From Steromphala cineraria (lineage: Eukaryota; Mollusca; Gastropoda; Trochida; Trochidae), in NCBI GenBank assembly GCA_916613615.1, contig OU744723.1, positions 27,302,710-27,366,709 on the forward strand: a stretch of 64,000 nt of DNA. Reading direction: 5' to 3'. Positions 38,801-49,200 of the stretch are shown one piece after another. Positions within the stretch are counted from its first letter, which is position 1. The number at the start of each line of letters is the position of its first letter. The position numbers were made by a program, and so were the translations under genes. Below the pieces are notes generated by a model. That model worked only from the letters and a program-made list of their open reading frames with translations, was not told where the DNA came from and searched no databases.

Positions 38801-41800
38801 GTGGTGCCTTTTAGGGGTTTCAGCTCAATGGTCCAAATAAGTTTTGAAATTTTGACCAAAAACGGTCTGATTTTTGGACTTTGTCTCGTTTCCGGAGCAT
38901 AACTCAAAAACTGTACCACTTAGAAACTTCAAATTTGGTATGGAAGTAGCCTATATGGTGCTGTGGTGCCTTTTAGGGGTTTCAGCTCAATGGTCCAAAT
39001 AATTTTTGAAATTTTGACCAAAAACGGTCTGATTTTTGGACTTTGTCTCGTTTCAGGAGCATTACTAAAATAATATACCACTTAGAAACTACAAATTTGG
39101 TATGGAAGTAGCCTATATGGTGCTGTTGTGCCTTTTAGGGGTTTCAGCTCAATGGTCCAAATAATTTTTGAAATTTTGACCAAAAACGGTTCAATTTTTG
39201 TTTTGTTGTTTCCGGAGCATATATAAATACCAAATAACTTGCACACTTCAAATTTGGTATGGAAGTATACAGTCGAACCTCAGATACCCGGACTCCGTAT
39301 ATCCGTAAATCTCACCTTACGGACAAAGATTTTTCAAACAATGTGTCTATATTTCTTAAGAAAAATGACCCAGTTAACAGGACGATTCGCTATTGGGACG
39401 ATTTTCAACTGTAAACAAAACAAGGTTCGACTGTATAGTGCTGTTGTGCCTTTTAGGGGTAATTCCAGGGTTCCCAGAATTTTATTCAAAAACTACATAG
39501 CCGCGGATGTTATGAAGTAAAATAGTTTTTAGGTTTGCAAGACCATTGTGTTCAAAGTCATAATCATTCAACGAGTAATTTTCATAAATTTTCAAATTAA
39601 TGTTACGTGAAGGCGGTCAAACTACAGGCGGGGGTATGTGAGCCGTGCTCACTTTTGCCTTGTTTTTCTCTATGGATATATTTAACAAAACTTATGCTGC
39701 CCAAATTATTTTATCAATTATGAAGGCGATGTATAACTCAGTTTTTACTAGGCAGCAATTATTCTTTACACCGGATAGGCCTTTTCAATATGCAATTTGT
39801 GTTAGATTTTCTGATTGGTGCACTTTTACAACTTCAGTTCTTTTAACCAGCGAAAAGGCTTGATACAAATATAGCATTACCAGTACGTTGACTGAACGTT
39901 TGTTTAGATTTCTGAATGAGAATGATGAAAACGAAACATGACACAGTAATGGGAGTTTGTTGACTGTAGCCTTGCTTGTTATCAGAAGCAAATGATAAAT
40001 CATTGAATAAAATAACAAACACCGTAAGTAATTTATTTATTTTTTAATTACACATGACATTTCACTTAAAAATTACCGACCTAAATTTACCCTTACGCAA
40101 TCTTGTCAACGAGTTGTCTGTCATGTCGACTGTTTCAGCGACCTGCTAGAAGGGGGGTCGCCTTATTGATGAGATATATGATTTTGGCAGCAATTTGGGG
40201 GGCTGAGAAAGGGGGTCGCCCTATGTACGAGGTCGCCGTATTCATTGTAATATACGGTAGTCAACACATTCTATCCAGCACCTATCAAAGGGATATCCAT
40301 ATGATATCAATCAGAATGGTGTTAACTGTTCTGCTTCATCTTGCAAATCTGTCTGAAATTATGTATCTCTTTTTGGCTCAGTGTCAGCATAGTCAGAGAA
40401 TGCAGATCTAGACCTGACCCTTTTCACTTTTCAACCTACCTGGGTAATTGTAAGGATTCGCATCTTTATCATGCACTTCAGACAATCAAGATATCACAAA
40501 TTTACAGTCGGGTATAATCTTATTTCAGGGATTGGATTGAAAGGCCAAGTTGTTCAAGTGAAGAGGAGTTTATTTAGGAACGACCTTTACCCAGCCAAAA
40601 AAGCAATATATGCATCTCCAGACAATCTGGCAGAACTCGATGATCAAAAGGAAGTAAGAATCGTCATTTCATATTTTCAGTATTAATTTATGTGTTGCAT
40701 TGACAGACAACATATTCCATAGCAATAATGTTCATTCATTTTGCATAATATCTTTGTAAACAATAGTAAACATTAAAAAATATTAACAAGATTGCTTTTG
40801 TGCAAGTATCACTTAAACCACTTCTCCAAAACTTGAATTACAATGCTGTGAAAGTGAAAATTATCATTATACCCGCTACGAAGTAAGCAGGGTACACGTA
40901 TTATCTCATATATTATCTTAAACTCTGTTTGGTCCAGAGCCACTTAAGTTGCACACTTGTTGCCAAAAATCTTGTCTTGAATTTATACTAGTTGTTACCG
41001 GTAGTTTCTAGAATAAACTGCTTTGTGGTAACCATGGAAACATCACATTCTGGACTCAGTAAAGGGTGTGCAGTGAGGACTTTTACATCAAGAGGAGTGA
41101 AATTATGGTTATGGTTGGGGTACAACTGATGATACTCTTAATAGAGTTAGAAAGCAATTTCCCAAATATTATTTTTTGACAAAGTAATTGCCCTTGATAG
41201 TGATTGATAGGTCTGATGCTCCATTGGATGAAAGTTGGTTTTGGATGTACATCTTATGATACTGTTGATTGTTTTCCAAAGCCATTTCCAAAATAACATT
41301 TTTGAAGACTTATGGCCTTTTTTTCTGTAATTCTCAGACACTATTACACATAGGTAAGTTGTATTTTAGTTTTGTATTTGTAGATATGATATAACTCTTG
41401 TTAACTTGGTAAGCTATTTCTGAAACATCAGTATTGACAGAGTTATAGCCCTTGAGTCTACAATTTAAATGAGAGCGATTGATAATCTGATGCTACAGTG
41501 GTGAATTGAATTTTTGTCTCAGAAGCTATGTCTTTCGTTGAGTTATGATCTATAGCATACAGCAGGTTGCAGGTAATTGAAGTGTTTAGATGTTTATCTT
41601 CTTGGTTCTTTCTAGGGTGAAGAGGAAGGACCCTCCATGACAGCTTATGGCCAACTGGTATGTTCACATCTTCAGAGCACAAGTCTTGTTCCCTTTATCA
41701 GTTGTAACAATGACCTTTTCCCTAGTTTGTTATCATCCAGCTACATCCAGAAATCAGATATACCCTAATCTAACCTATAAGTTCAAGTGCTATGTAAAGG

Positions 41801-43270
41801 ATGATAAATCCAAAAACATTTTAATAAAATAATTCACATCAATAATCATTTAAGCTGTATTCCATGAAGTTTGTATTTACTTATGCCTTTGTTATGTTAC
41901 TGAAAATAATTCACTCACGTTTAGCAATTAACATCAATTTACTAGTTAGAGGATTCATAATGCCTCTAATTGCAGACCCTGGAACAACTAGAGAAGTTCC
42001 ATTTGAGGGTTCCCATGAATGGAGAAACATCCTGGATTCTCAGTAAGACCAATGTCAAGGTTGCATTGAGGAAAATGGTGAGCTTACTTAATGAATATTT
42101 TCTCTGCTCTGCTTCTATCCTCTTTATACTTTCCTGAATATTTATTTATAGTTATTGAGCTGGAAATAGTTTTAATATTTATCAAATATTGTTTTATTTA
42201 TTTACTTATATTAATTCTATGATTTTTCGAAAAAAGGAATATTGAATATTTCTTGAAGTAGTATTGAAGTATTCCATTTCATATTGATACATTAAGGATG
42301 GGTGTCGTTACTCATTTAATTATTGCAATATATTGTGGTACATGAAAGTGTATTTCGTAACGTATTGCAATATATTGGTAATTTTCAAAATTGTGATTTT
42401 AGATTCTCTCTTGACTTAACATATTTTATAGACCCGAGTAAAACAATATCGACCTCGGACTTCGTCCTCGGTCAATATTGTTTTCCTCGGGTCTATAAAA
42501 ACAGGTATTGACCTCATCACCAGTCTATAATTGTATAATATCGATAAATGACCACACATCCTTGTGATACATCATCAAACTATCAGTTCCTGGTTTCTTG
42601 ACTCTAATGAGTGTTGCTATGGTTACAGGGTATTGAGGTACAGGAAAGTTGTCTGACAATGTCGAAAGAAGCTATCACAGAACCTCAGGAAATAAAGTTT
42701 GGAATAACGGTATGTGCATGGTTGTTTTATGCATTGACAGTAAAGGGGCAGTAGCACGTTTTTATGGGGAATATTAGGTGATGTCAGAAAAATGAAAAAT
42801 AATGGTCCCAATTGAAAGACAATGTATTAAAACTTAATGGAGTAGTACAATGTATTTTAACTTAATGGAGCAGTATAATACTTCAAATATATAACGTATA
42901 GTTTAGCCATGCGATTCCTTTTTCTTTAACAAAATGAATTAAAGGTGTTCACACAAAATGGCCGCCAATAGATTTTATATGAATCTTCTTTCTTTGTCCT
43001 CTGACTATTGATGATTGGTTTGTGTAATGAAATTGCTGCCCCTTTAAACCATCTTGATAAACTTACTTTTTCTGTTACCATATGTAACATGAGTAGACAA
43101 TTGATATTAATCTGTTCTATCTTGTACTGTTTCAGATAAACCAGACAGCCACAGTGTACATGAAGGGGACAGTGTATAATGAGACTAAGGATCCTAGTAA
43201 AACTGTTGTACCAGACTTACCTAAAGTTTGGTCTAGGAGGCCTAGAAAGTATGAACAACCTGAAAGCTAG
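35896..43270 (+). CDS. MRPL9: Mitochondrial ribosomal protein L9 (bL9m)
   Basis: Seven coding exons: 35896-35991, 37190-37346, 40529-40653, 41616-41657, 41976-42077, 42629-42709, 43136-43270. All have GT-AG borders and matching phases, giving 245 aa (human about 267). The first exon encodes an Arg-containing, acid-poor stretch (M-L-R-T-S-V-Q-V-V-R), consistent with a mitochondrial targeting peptide. Exon 2 carries I-I-V-E-R and H-V-L-K-F-V-E-N-T, as in animal MRPL9. Exons 2-3 form the conserved bL9 N-domain: I-L-L-K-D-V-K-G-I-G-L-K-G-Q-V-V-Q-V-K-R-S-L-F-R-N then L-Y-P-A-K-K-A-I-Y-A-S-P. The protein belongs to the large mitoribosomal subunit. TTTTCACAG directly precedes the ATG-containing exon, so an upstream non-coding exon is possible. 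Introns 1 and 2 carry large repeat arrays. Confidence 0.94.
36285..37028. repeat. 41-bp tandem array in MRPL9 intron 1, about 18 copies
   Basis: The unit GGTTAAACAGAACTGCTCTC plus AGTGTGTGACTAAGGAAGGG recurs every 41 bp with few substitutions (CTCTC/CTTTC, TGACT/TGGCT, AAGGAA/AAGAAA). It is strongly strand-asymmetric, with a G run in every unit on the plus strand. Confidence 0.97.
38464..39660. mobile_element. CGTCCGTCCG-type repeat element with a 162-bp tandem core
   Basis: It opens with the palindrome CCCCCGCTACGACGTAGTCGGGGG, then CGTCCGTCCG-rich DNA (38500-38560). Four to five copies of a 162-bp unit follow (spacing 38701, 38863, 39025), each with CGTTTCCGGAGCAT, CACTTAGAAACT and TTTTAGGGGTTTCAGCTCAATGG. 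It ends in GCGGGGGTATGTGAGCCGTG. From general knowledge this layout is common in bivalve genomes; no protein is encoded. A fragment of the same start lies near 40870. Confidence 0.8.
39270..39433. mobile_element. 164-bp pogo/Tigger-like MITE nested in the 162-bp array
   Basis: Ends CAGTCGAACCT and AGGTTCGACTG are perfect inverse copies, flanked by TA on each side (39268-39269 and 39434-39435). It interrupts a unit of the 162-bp array: GGTATGGAAGTA before it and GTGCTGTTGTGCC after it are adjacent, apart from a few bases, in the other units. TIR sequence and TA target resemble Tigger/pogo elements. Confidence 0.85.
42425..42499. repeat. 75-bp hairpin in MRPL9 intron 5
   Basis: TTTATAGACCCGAG(T)AAAACAATAT is mirrored by ATATTGTTTT(C)CTCGGGTCTATAAA, with CCTCGGACTTCGTCCTCGG at the centre. 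Arms of about 33 bp are nearly perfect. Probably a short foldback element. Confidence 0.85.
42744..43043. mobile_element. TTAA MITE copy in MRPL9 intron 6
   Basis: It starts AGGGGCAGTAGCACGTTTTT and ends TTGCTGCCCCT followed by TTAA. The left target site has decayed to GTAA. It shares its interior with 22696-23052 in the same orientation and contains a short internal duplication (CTTAATGGAG-AGTA). Confidence 0.85.
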
Positions 43271-43436
43271 CCCTGTGTGTTGTATGAAAGTGTTGCTTTG
43301 TAGATCGAGAATGCTTAGGAATAAACTGAGTGAAGATGTATGTGCCTAGTTCTTTGTTGTTTCTCTCGGATTGACAATACAAGAAAATTTGACTTTTACA
43401 GATATATGGTTCACCATCTCTCAATTAACATTTGCA

Positions 43437-43442
43437 AATAAA
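43437..43442 (+). terminator. MRPL9: MRPL9 polyadenylation signal
   Basis: AATAAA 167 nt past the MRPL9 stop codon, the first canonical hexamer in that interval. Confidence 0.65.
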
Positions 43443-43734
43443 ATTGTTTATCGGAACTTGAGAGACATTCTAAATAAGGTTATTGTTCAAAGTGATAAGT
43501 GTATATATATTCTGGTTATTATTTCACTTTTTGAGCAGTACTGAACATGATGTTGACTGACCACTCAGAATGGTTTCGGACCACTCGCTCATCAGTTGAA
43601 GTGTAAAGGATAATCACACTGTGTGGGAAAAGTTCAAATATTAGTATATTAAAACTAAATACCTTCTGAATACGTTCTTTTATTTGTGATGGTGTTTGTT
43701 AGATTGGTATTCACCATACCTTCAATGAAGTATA

Positions 43735-44290
43735 TACAAGTATTGCTATCGAGTATACAAAGAAAAGAGAATCAGAAAGGCAAGTATTGGAACCAGAGAT
43801 ATGGTGTTGTATATAATATATAAGTATTGGAAACAAACTATATCTTTATATGTCTTTATACAAGTACATAAGATATATAAGTATTGCAAACAGATAAAAT
43901 GAGTATAATGAATAATAAATAAGTTTTTATATAGCGCCTTATACATATGACATATGCTTATCAATATATTGCTTTGTGTCATATAACTTTAACATTAGCC
44001 TATACAAGTATTGCATACAAAGAAATGTGTCAACAGTAATACAGTATGTACATGTTTTGCATACAAAAAATAGCACAATAGGATGTACACATATTAGTAC
44101 AAAGAAATATGACAATAGGATGTACAGGTTTTGAATACAAAGAAATATGACAATAGAATGTGCAAGTATTAGTACAAAGAAATAAGACAATAGACAATAG
44201 AATGTACAAGTATTAGTACAAAGAAATAAGACAATAGAATGTACAAGTATTAGTACAAAGAAATAAGACAATAGAATGTACCGGTATACA
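43735..44290. repeat. 37-bp tandem array, degenerate at its left side
   Basis: The unit has GAATGTACAAGTATTAGTAC and AAAGAAATAAGACAATA (37 bp in the tight copies, 44160-44285). To the left are looser relatives with ATACAAGTATTG. The array resumes briefly at 45894-45930, beyond the Tc1 element that split it. Confidence 0.85.
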
Positions 44291-44330
44291 TCAATTGTGC
44301 ACATTCAACATGTATTCAAGCGAATATATA

Positions 44331-45893
44331 CTCATCGCCAAAAGAAACGCAATTATGACAATTTTACTTCTGACAGTTAGATATTACATGTCGGTTTTCT
44401 ACCTTAATATTCATGTCGTGAAAGAGAATCACAACTCAAATGAAAGCACAGATTTGGTTTATTGTCAACATGACAAGAAGTGTCAACAAATCAGCTGGGA
44501 CAGCACGTAATGCATGCTTTTAAGAAAGGTTATTTTTACGAAAAAAACGTTGAAGTCAATAACGGGTGTGACCGCCGTTTGGATCAACAACAGCTGCACA
44601 TCTTCTGTCAATGCTGTTGAAGAGACGCTGGATGAACCTCCTTGGGATGTTGTTGTAAGCTCTGTTGCAGTTTCGCAAGTTACCTGGTCGAACTGGTTGT
44701 TGTTGAATTCTTCTTTCCATCTCATCCCAGAGGTGCTCGATGGGATTTAAATCCGGACTTAAAGCTGGCCAATCCATCGTCTGGATGTTGTTGTTCTGGA
44801 GGAATGTCTGTGTGAGTCTCGCTGTGTGCGCTCGCGCGTTATCTTGCTGGAAAACAAGATGACCCCTTTGTGCAAATAATGGCAGAATGACTGGTCTTAA
44901 CACTTCGTCGATGTAACGTTGAGCAGTAACCCCCCTCCCACGACCCTGGCCATTGTTTTGGAAGATACCATATGGTACTTGCCGTCCCCGACTGATAGCA
45001 CCCCAAAGCATGAGAGAAGGTCCTCTCCAACGGTCTCTTTCCAACACACAGGCTTCAGCAAATCTTTCACGTTGTCGACGCCATATACTGACTCTGCCGT
45101 CGACTGTATCAATGCAAAAACGGCTCTCATCAGAAAAAACAAGGTTCTGCCACTGTCCATTGCGCCAGTTGCGGTGGACTGTTACCCAGTTGAGTCGCGC
45201 ACGTCTATGACGTGGAGTCAAACGTGAACGTATGGTCGACGGCAACGTAAACCTGATCCTGTGAGGCGCCGCCGTACAGTATTGTCGCTGATTGGTCTGT
45301 TGTGAATCCCAATGGTGTTTCGAGCTGTAACAGTTCTTGGTATGAACCGATTTCGCAGATGAGAGTTCACAATATACCGGTCTTGTCTGAATGTCGTTAC
45401 ACGTGGACGCCCGCTCCGTGCGCGATCTGCAACGTTGTTTGTTTGATTAAAACGATCAAGCAGTCTGTAAATGGTTGATGGATGTGTTCCATAATGCCTT
45501 GCGACACGCCGGACACTCCAACCTGCTTCAATATTCCCCATGGCTCTCATACGTCCGTTGGCAGTTAAACGTGGCATGTTGACTAGTGCATGAAAATGCG
45601 AATGAAGCAGTTCATCGATGCCTGTTTCTTAAGAAGTATTGAAAGAGCAAGACATTCATGCAAAGTATGCATTCTTAATTTCGTGCATGGTCTGTGCACG
45701 GGGGAAATTGAAAACATTCAGTGCACGTTTTAGTGCTGCGTAACGTTTTGTATGCAGCGTTTTGGGGAATCATTTTTCCTCTTAAAGTGAAAAATGGAAT
45801 ACAACTTTCCTTTTTATATCAGAAAACTATTCAATAATAGTGATTTATCTTACATTTAATATTTTTGAAATTCGCGTTTCTTATGGCGGTGAG
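44331..45893 (-). mobile_element. Tc1-like DNA transposon, 1,563 bp, TA target site
   Basis: The ends are CTCATCGCCAAAAGAAACGC (44331-44350) and, in reverse from 45893, CTCACCGCCATAAGAAACGC: 18 of 20 positions match. TA lies on both sides (44329-44330, 45894-45895). The interior holds one transposase gene on the minus strand. Length, TIRs, target site and protein identify the Tc1/mariner superfamily, Tc1 family. Confidence 0.93.
44556..45577 (-). pseudogene. Tc1 transposase (DD34E) with one frameshift
   Basis: The N-terminal frame (45577 down to 45218) encodes the DNA-binding half: helix-turn-helix (S-V-R-R-V-A-R-H-Y-G-T-H-P-S-T-I-Y-R-L-L), then the AT-hook-like S-G-R-P-R. A second frame (45245 down to 44556) encodes the DDE half: F-S-D-E-S-R-F, L-M-L-W-G-A-I, Q-Q-D-N-A-R-A-H and D-L-N-P-I-E-H-L-W, with 34 residues between second D and E. 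It ends G-G-H-T-R-Y, as Tc1 proteins do. The frames overlap at 45218-45245, where homology shows they should be one protein, so a single small indel breaks it. All three catalytic acids are intact, so this is a recently dead copy or a sequencing/assembly error. Confidence 0.92.
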
Positions 45894-45895
45894 TA

Positions 45896-46281
45896 TACAA
45901 GTATTGCAGTCAGAGCTAAGTATTGTAAAAGGCCATGTTCATGGAAACACATCAAGTAGACACTTGTCTTATCTCTAAATATCAACTATGACAGAGTAAA
46001 ATATGACATTGTTATAATTGCATAAAGAGCAGGATGTAAAATCTTCCAGTTCTAAGATTTTTGTACTCCTAAGCTCATACCACTTGGAGTTTCCTTTCAC
46101 TTAAATGCTTTGTTTCTGTATTAACATGATAACAAAGGGTAAAATATTTTGTACAACAAGGACACACAAAAAAGAAAATTAGGAGTGAATTGATATGAGA
46201 ACTTATTAGGTTCAAGACAAATTTAAATATAAAATTCTTAACATCAATTTTATACATGTGGAAAATATCCAATATGTATAT
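45896..46281. other. 3' flank of the large minus-strand gene
   Basis: Remnant of the 37-bp array, then AT-rich DNA that should contain the 3' UTR of the gene ending at 46282. No canonical minus-strand AATAAA is obvious before the Tc1 element. Confidence 0.45.
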
Positions 46282-49200
46282 CTAATTGTCTGGCTTGCCA
46301 CGGGTCTTCTTAATGGTCTCAAAACCACGCACCAGATCCAAGACAGACTTGCCGGAGATGACGATTGGTTCTGCTGGTTCAGGGGGCGTGTCATTAATGT
46401 CCACGTGGTTCAACTTCCTCTCTGCAGATAATGTGAAAACACATTTTTTGAGGAAACATAATTTATGATGAACATTTTATTCAAATAAAGTATTTTCAAT
46501 TGCCTATGCCTAAATATTTGAACAGGAAGCTCTCTTTGAATTGTTTTGGTTTTACGCCCTGATTATATTGTATCTTTTAGAACAGTTGATTTGTGTTTGC
46601 AGGACACCGCAAAAGCAGAGCAGCTCCGAAACAGGGTTTTGCCTTCCACTGTTCAGCCTTCTACAAACCTCATTACATTGGGCATTTCTAAGAGAAAGTA
46701 TTATTATTATTACTATCTGGTGACATTGAAAGTCAATAAAGGTAACTAAAATCTTTCATTTATTGTAACACTTTTGTAATGATAATAAGTGTTTATAGTT
46801 TAAATAGATTTTCACAATATCATGCTACAGTTGTGACGATGCTGTGACCTTGACCTTTTATGGATTTTAAATTTTGCATTTCTCAAAATATGGTATATAC
46901 CAATTTAAAGCTTCACAGCACAAAAACTTTTCAAGTTATAATGTATGAAGGTATTTTTTAAAGTGCTCTTGTAAGTCATGACCTTGAATGTGAACATATC
47001 AAAGTTGTTCCCACAAAGTATGATAACATCGCATTGTAAGATATGTTCATGACTTCAGAAAAGCATATTGGGATAAAGTTCTGTTCAAAATGGGTGTATA
47101 TGGTATAACCCATATCTTGTGACCTTGCCCTTTGACATTCAACGTCAAACAATGATCACTCCTTATTTAGTTAAACAATCATGTAAAGATTAAAAGTGTT
47201 AATAGTTTAAATAAAGCTAAACTATGCTTAAGACGTTACCTTGCTGTGGCCTTGACCTTTGATGGATTATAGTGTAAACCTTTTCAAACCTTTGCACTCC
47301 AATTAAGACATGATTATACCAATTTATAGCTTCACAATACAAACACTTTTCAAGTTATCGTAAAAACAAGAATATTCTATTGATTTTATAACCCGTGACT
47401 TTGACCTTCAATGTTAACATGGACGAACAAACCCCCCTATGGTATTAACAATATGCTATGCATATGGAATGTGAAAAGATTAATGGAAAATAGTTATAGC
47501 CAATGGAATATCCGTGGTGGTGGAAAATGCAGAAAAACGGATAACAGCCCTGACGAATATAAGTTAGAGCTGACAATAAAAAGCCTCATCTTAGCTCTGT
47601 AGGCAGTGGTTCATAATATACCCATTACAAAGATTGTTCAGAGATCAAAAACGCCCTTCGCTGACCGAATTTCTAATCCTGTGCAGTTACGAACCAAGAG
47701 TCCTCTGATGTTTGAACCTCGCTGTTTGATACAAATCTAAAAACTAAAACAAAATGATAAACATATTTACGTCTTTCGAGTTCAGTGACGACAGATGCGA
47801 GTGTTGGTTTGGTTGATCGTCCCCTAGATCCCTTGTAGCCGATGCTCCATAGACGCTTGATCCTCAGCTTGTCTGTGGACATGGGGTTAACATAAGCAAT
47901 GTCAACTTATCATATGTGTAATAGTGCTTTGTGCCGACCATTAATTGTTGTAATTTGATGTATTCCAAATGCTTTCAAATTCAAACAAACAAAGAAGTTG
48001 CTGTCAGAAATCAACTAATATGAATTCATGGAATGAAAGAATATATGATTTACAGATATGAACGAAAAGCCAACGCCTTTACATCAATGCTAACGTATAC
48101 GCCTCACACATTAAGCATCAAGAATATTTGTTCAGAAAAATAAGTATACATTGGAGGTAGTCGTACATTAAGAAATAATGAATGCAGAATAACTTTAAGG
48201 GTACATAATATGAAATCAGATCATTGATCAACCTTTTTAACACATCACCCAACAATAAACATGTAAATTAGACAAGATGTAAATATACTAACAGTATAAC
48301 AAGAGAGGTCCATGAGATTTTATCAAAACACAAACTTACGAAACATGCAGTTTGGGAAATGTTCTAAATGTTTCTCTATTACTAGAAATAAATACACTTG
48401 ATATGAGTGATCCTACTGTACATGTCCAGGGTTCATGATATCACTAAACTCCTTCAAGCCAATGACACCAAGTACAGTATTTGCGTTGCATGCTGACAGC
48501 TATCTTCCTACGCAAAGCCTAAAAACCTAGTTTCCGAACTGTGAGTTTTAGGCCTTACTGTCGAACCTTAAATTTTCTGTGCTTGCTCTCTAGCTAACTA
48601 TACATATGGAAAAAAGTTAAGCACCCCCACGATTTTTCAAATTTTTCAGTTGCCTGATAAGAAAGAAGGCGATGTTGTTGAAGAAGTAATCGTATGATAT
48701 GATAGAACCAACATATAGCAGTTAAGGGAAGAACGTTTCATCCTGATAACGTTTCGCATATTTTGGATATTTGCATTAGTAAAATTGTTGTAGTTTTAAG
48801 TAAAAAAACAAGTTACATTATTCTGAGAAAAGAAAGTTGTTATTGGAAGTTGCGATGTTGGTAATTCAATTCTTTCAAGCCCTCCAGTTAAACTTTAGTA
48901 TCAACATTTTAGTCAAAAGTCACTAATTTGACCTCTAATAACCTTCAAAGTCGCAAATTCTCCAAAAACCAAAATTCAAGAAAATTGGTTGAATAACAAA
49001 AGATGGTCAGTGTCAACTGTGATGACCCCTAGAAATCAATTAGAAGTGTTTGATTAACAGATTGAACTCATAAGAATCCAAAGATTATTCCAAAAGCGTA
49101 TGATTCCAGCCATTTCGTCAATCATTAAAAATAACTGTTGAAAAAAGGGATGCCATTTCAACGACCAGTTACTTCCATATTTTGTAAGATAAGAGATGAT

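Larger units (their letters stand above)
37978..40259. mobile_element. Candidate TIR element (about 2.3 kb) in MRPL9 intron 2
   Basis: The left end TACCGTATATTTCAATGTAT (then AAGGCGAG) and the right end, read in reverse as TACCGTATATTACAATGAAT (then ACGGCGACC), form imperfect terminal inverted repeats. GGGGTCGCC motifs lie inside both ends. No transposase is visible. Most of the interior is a second element (38464-39660). Confidence 0.6.

Noticed and set aside
44919..45227. Plus-strand frames over the Tc1 transposase
   Set aside because: Shadows of the minus-strand transposase codons.
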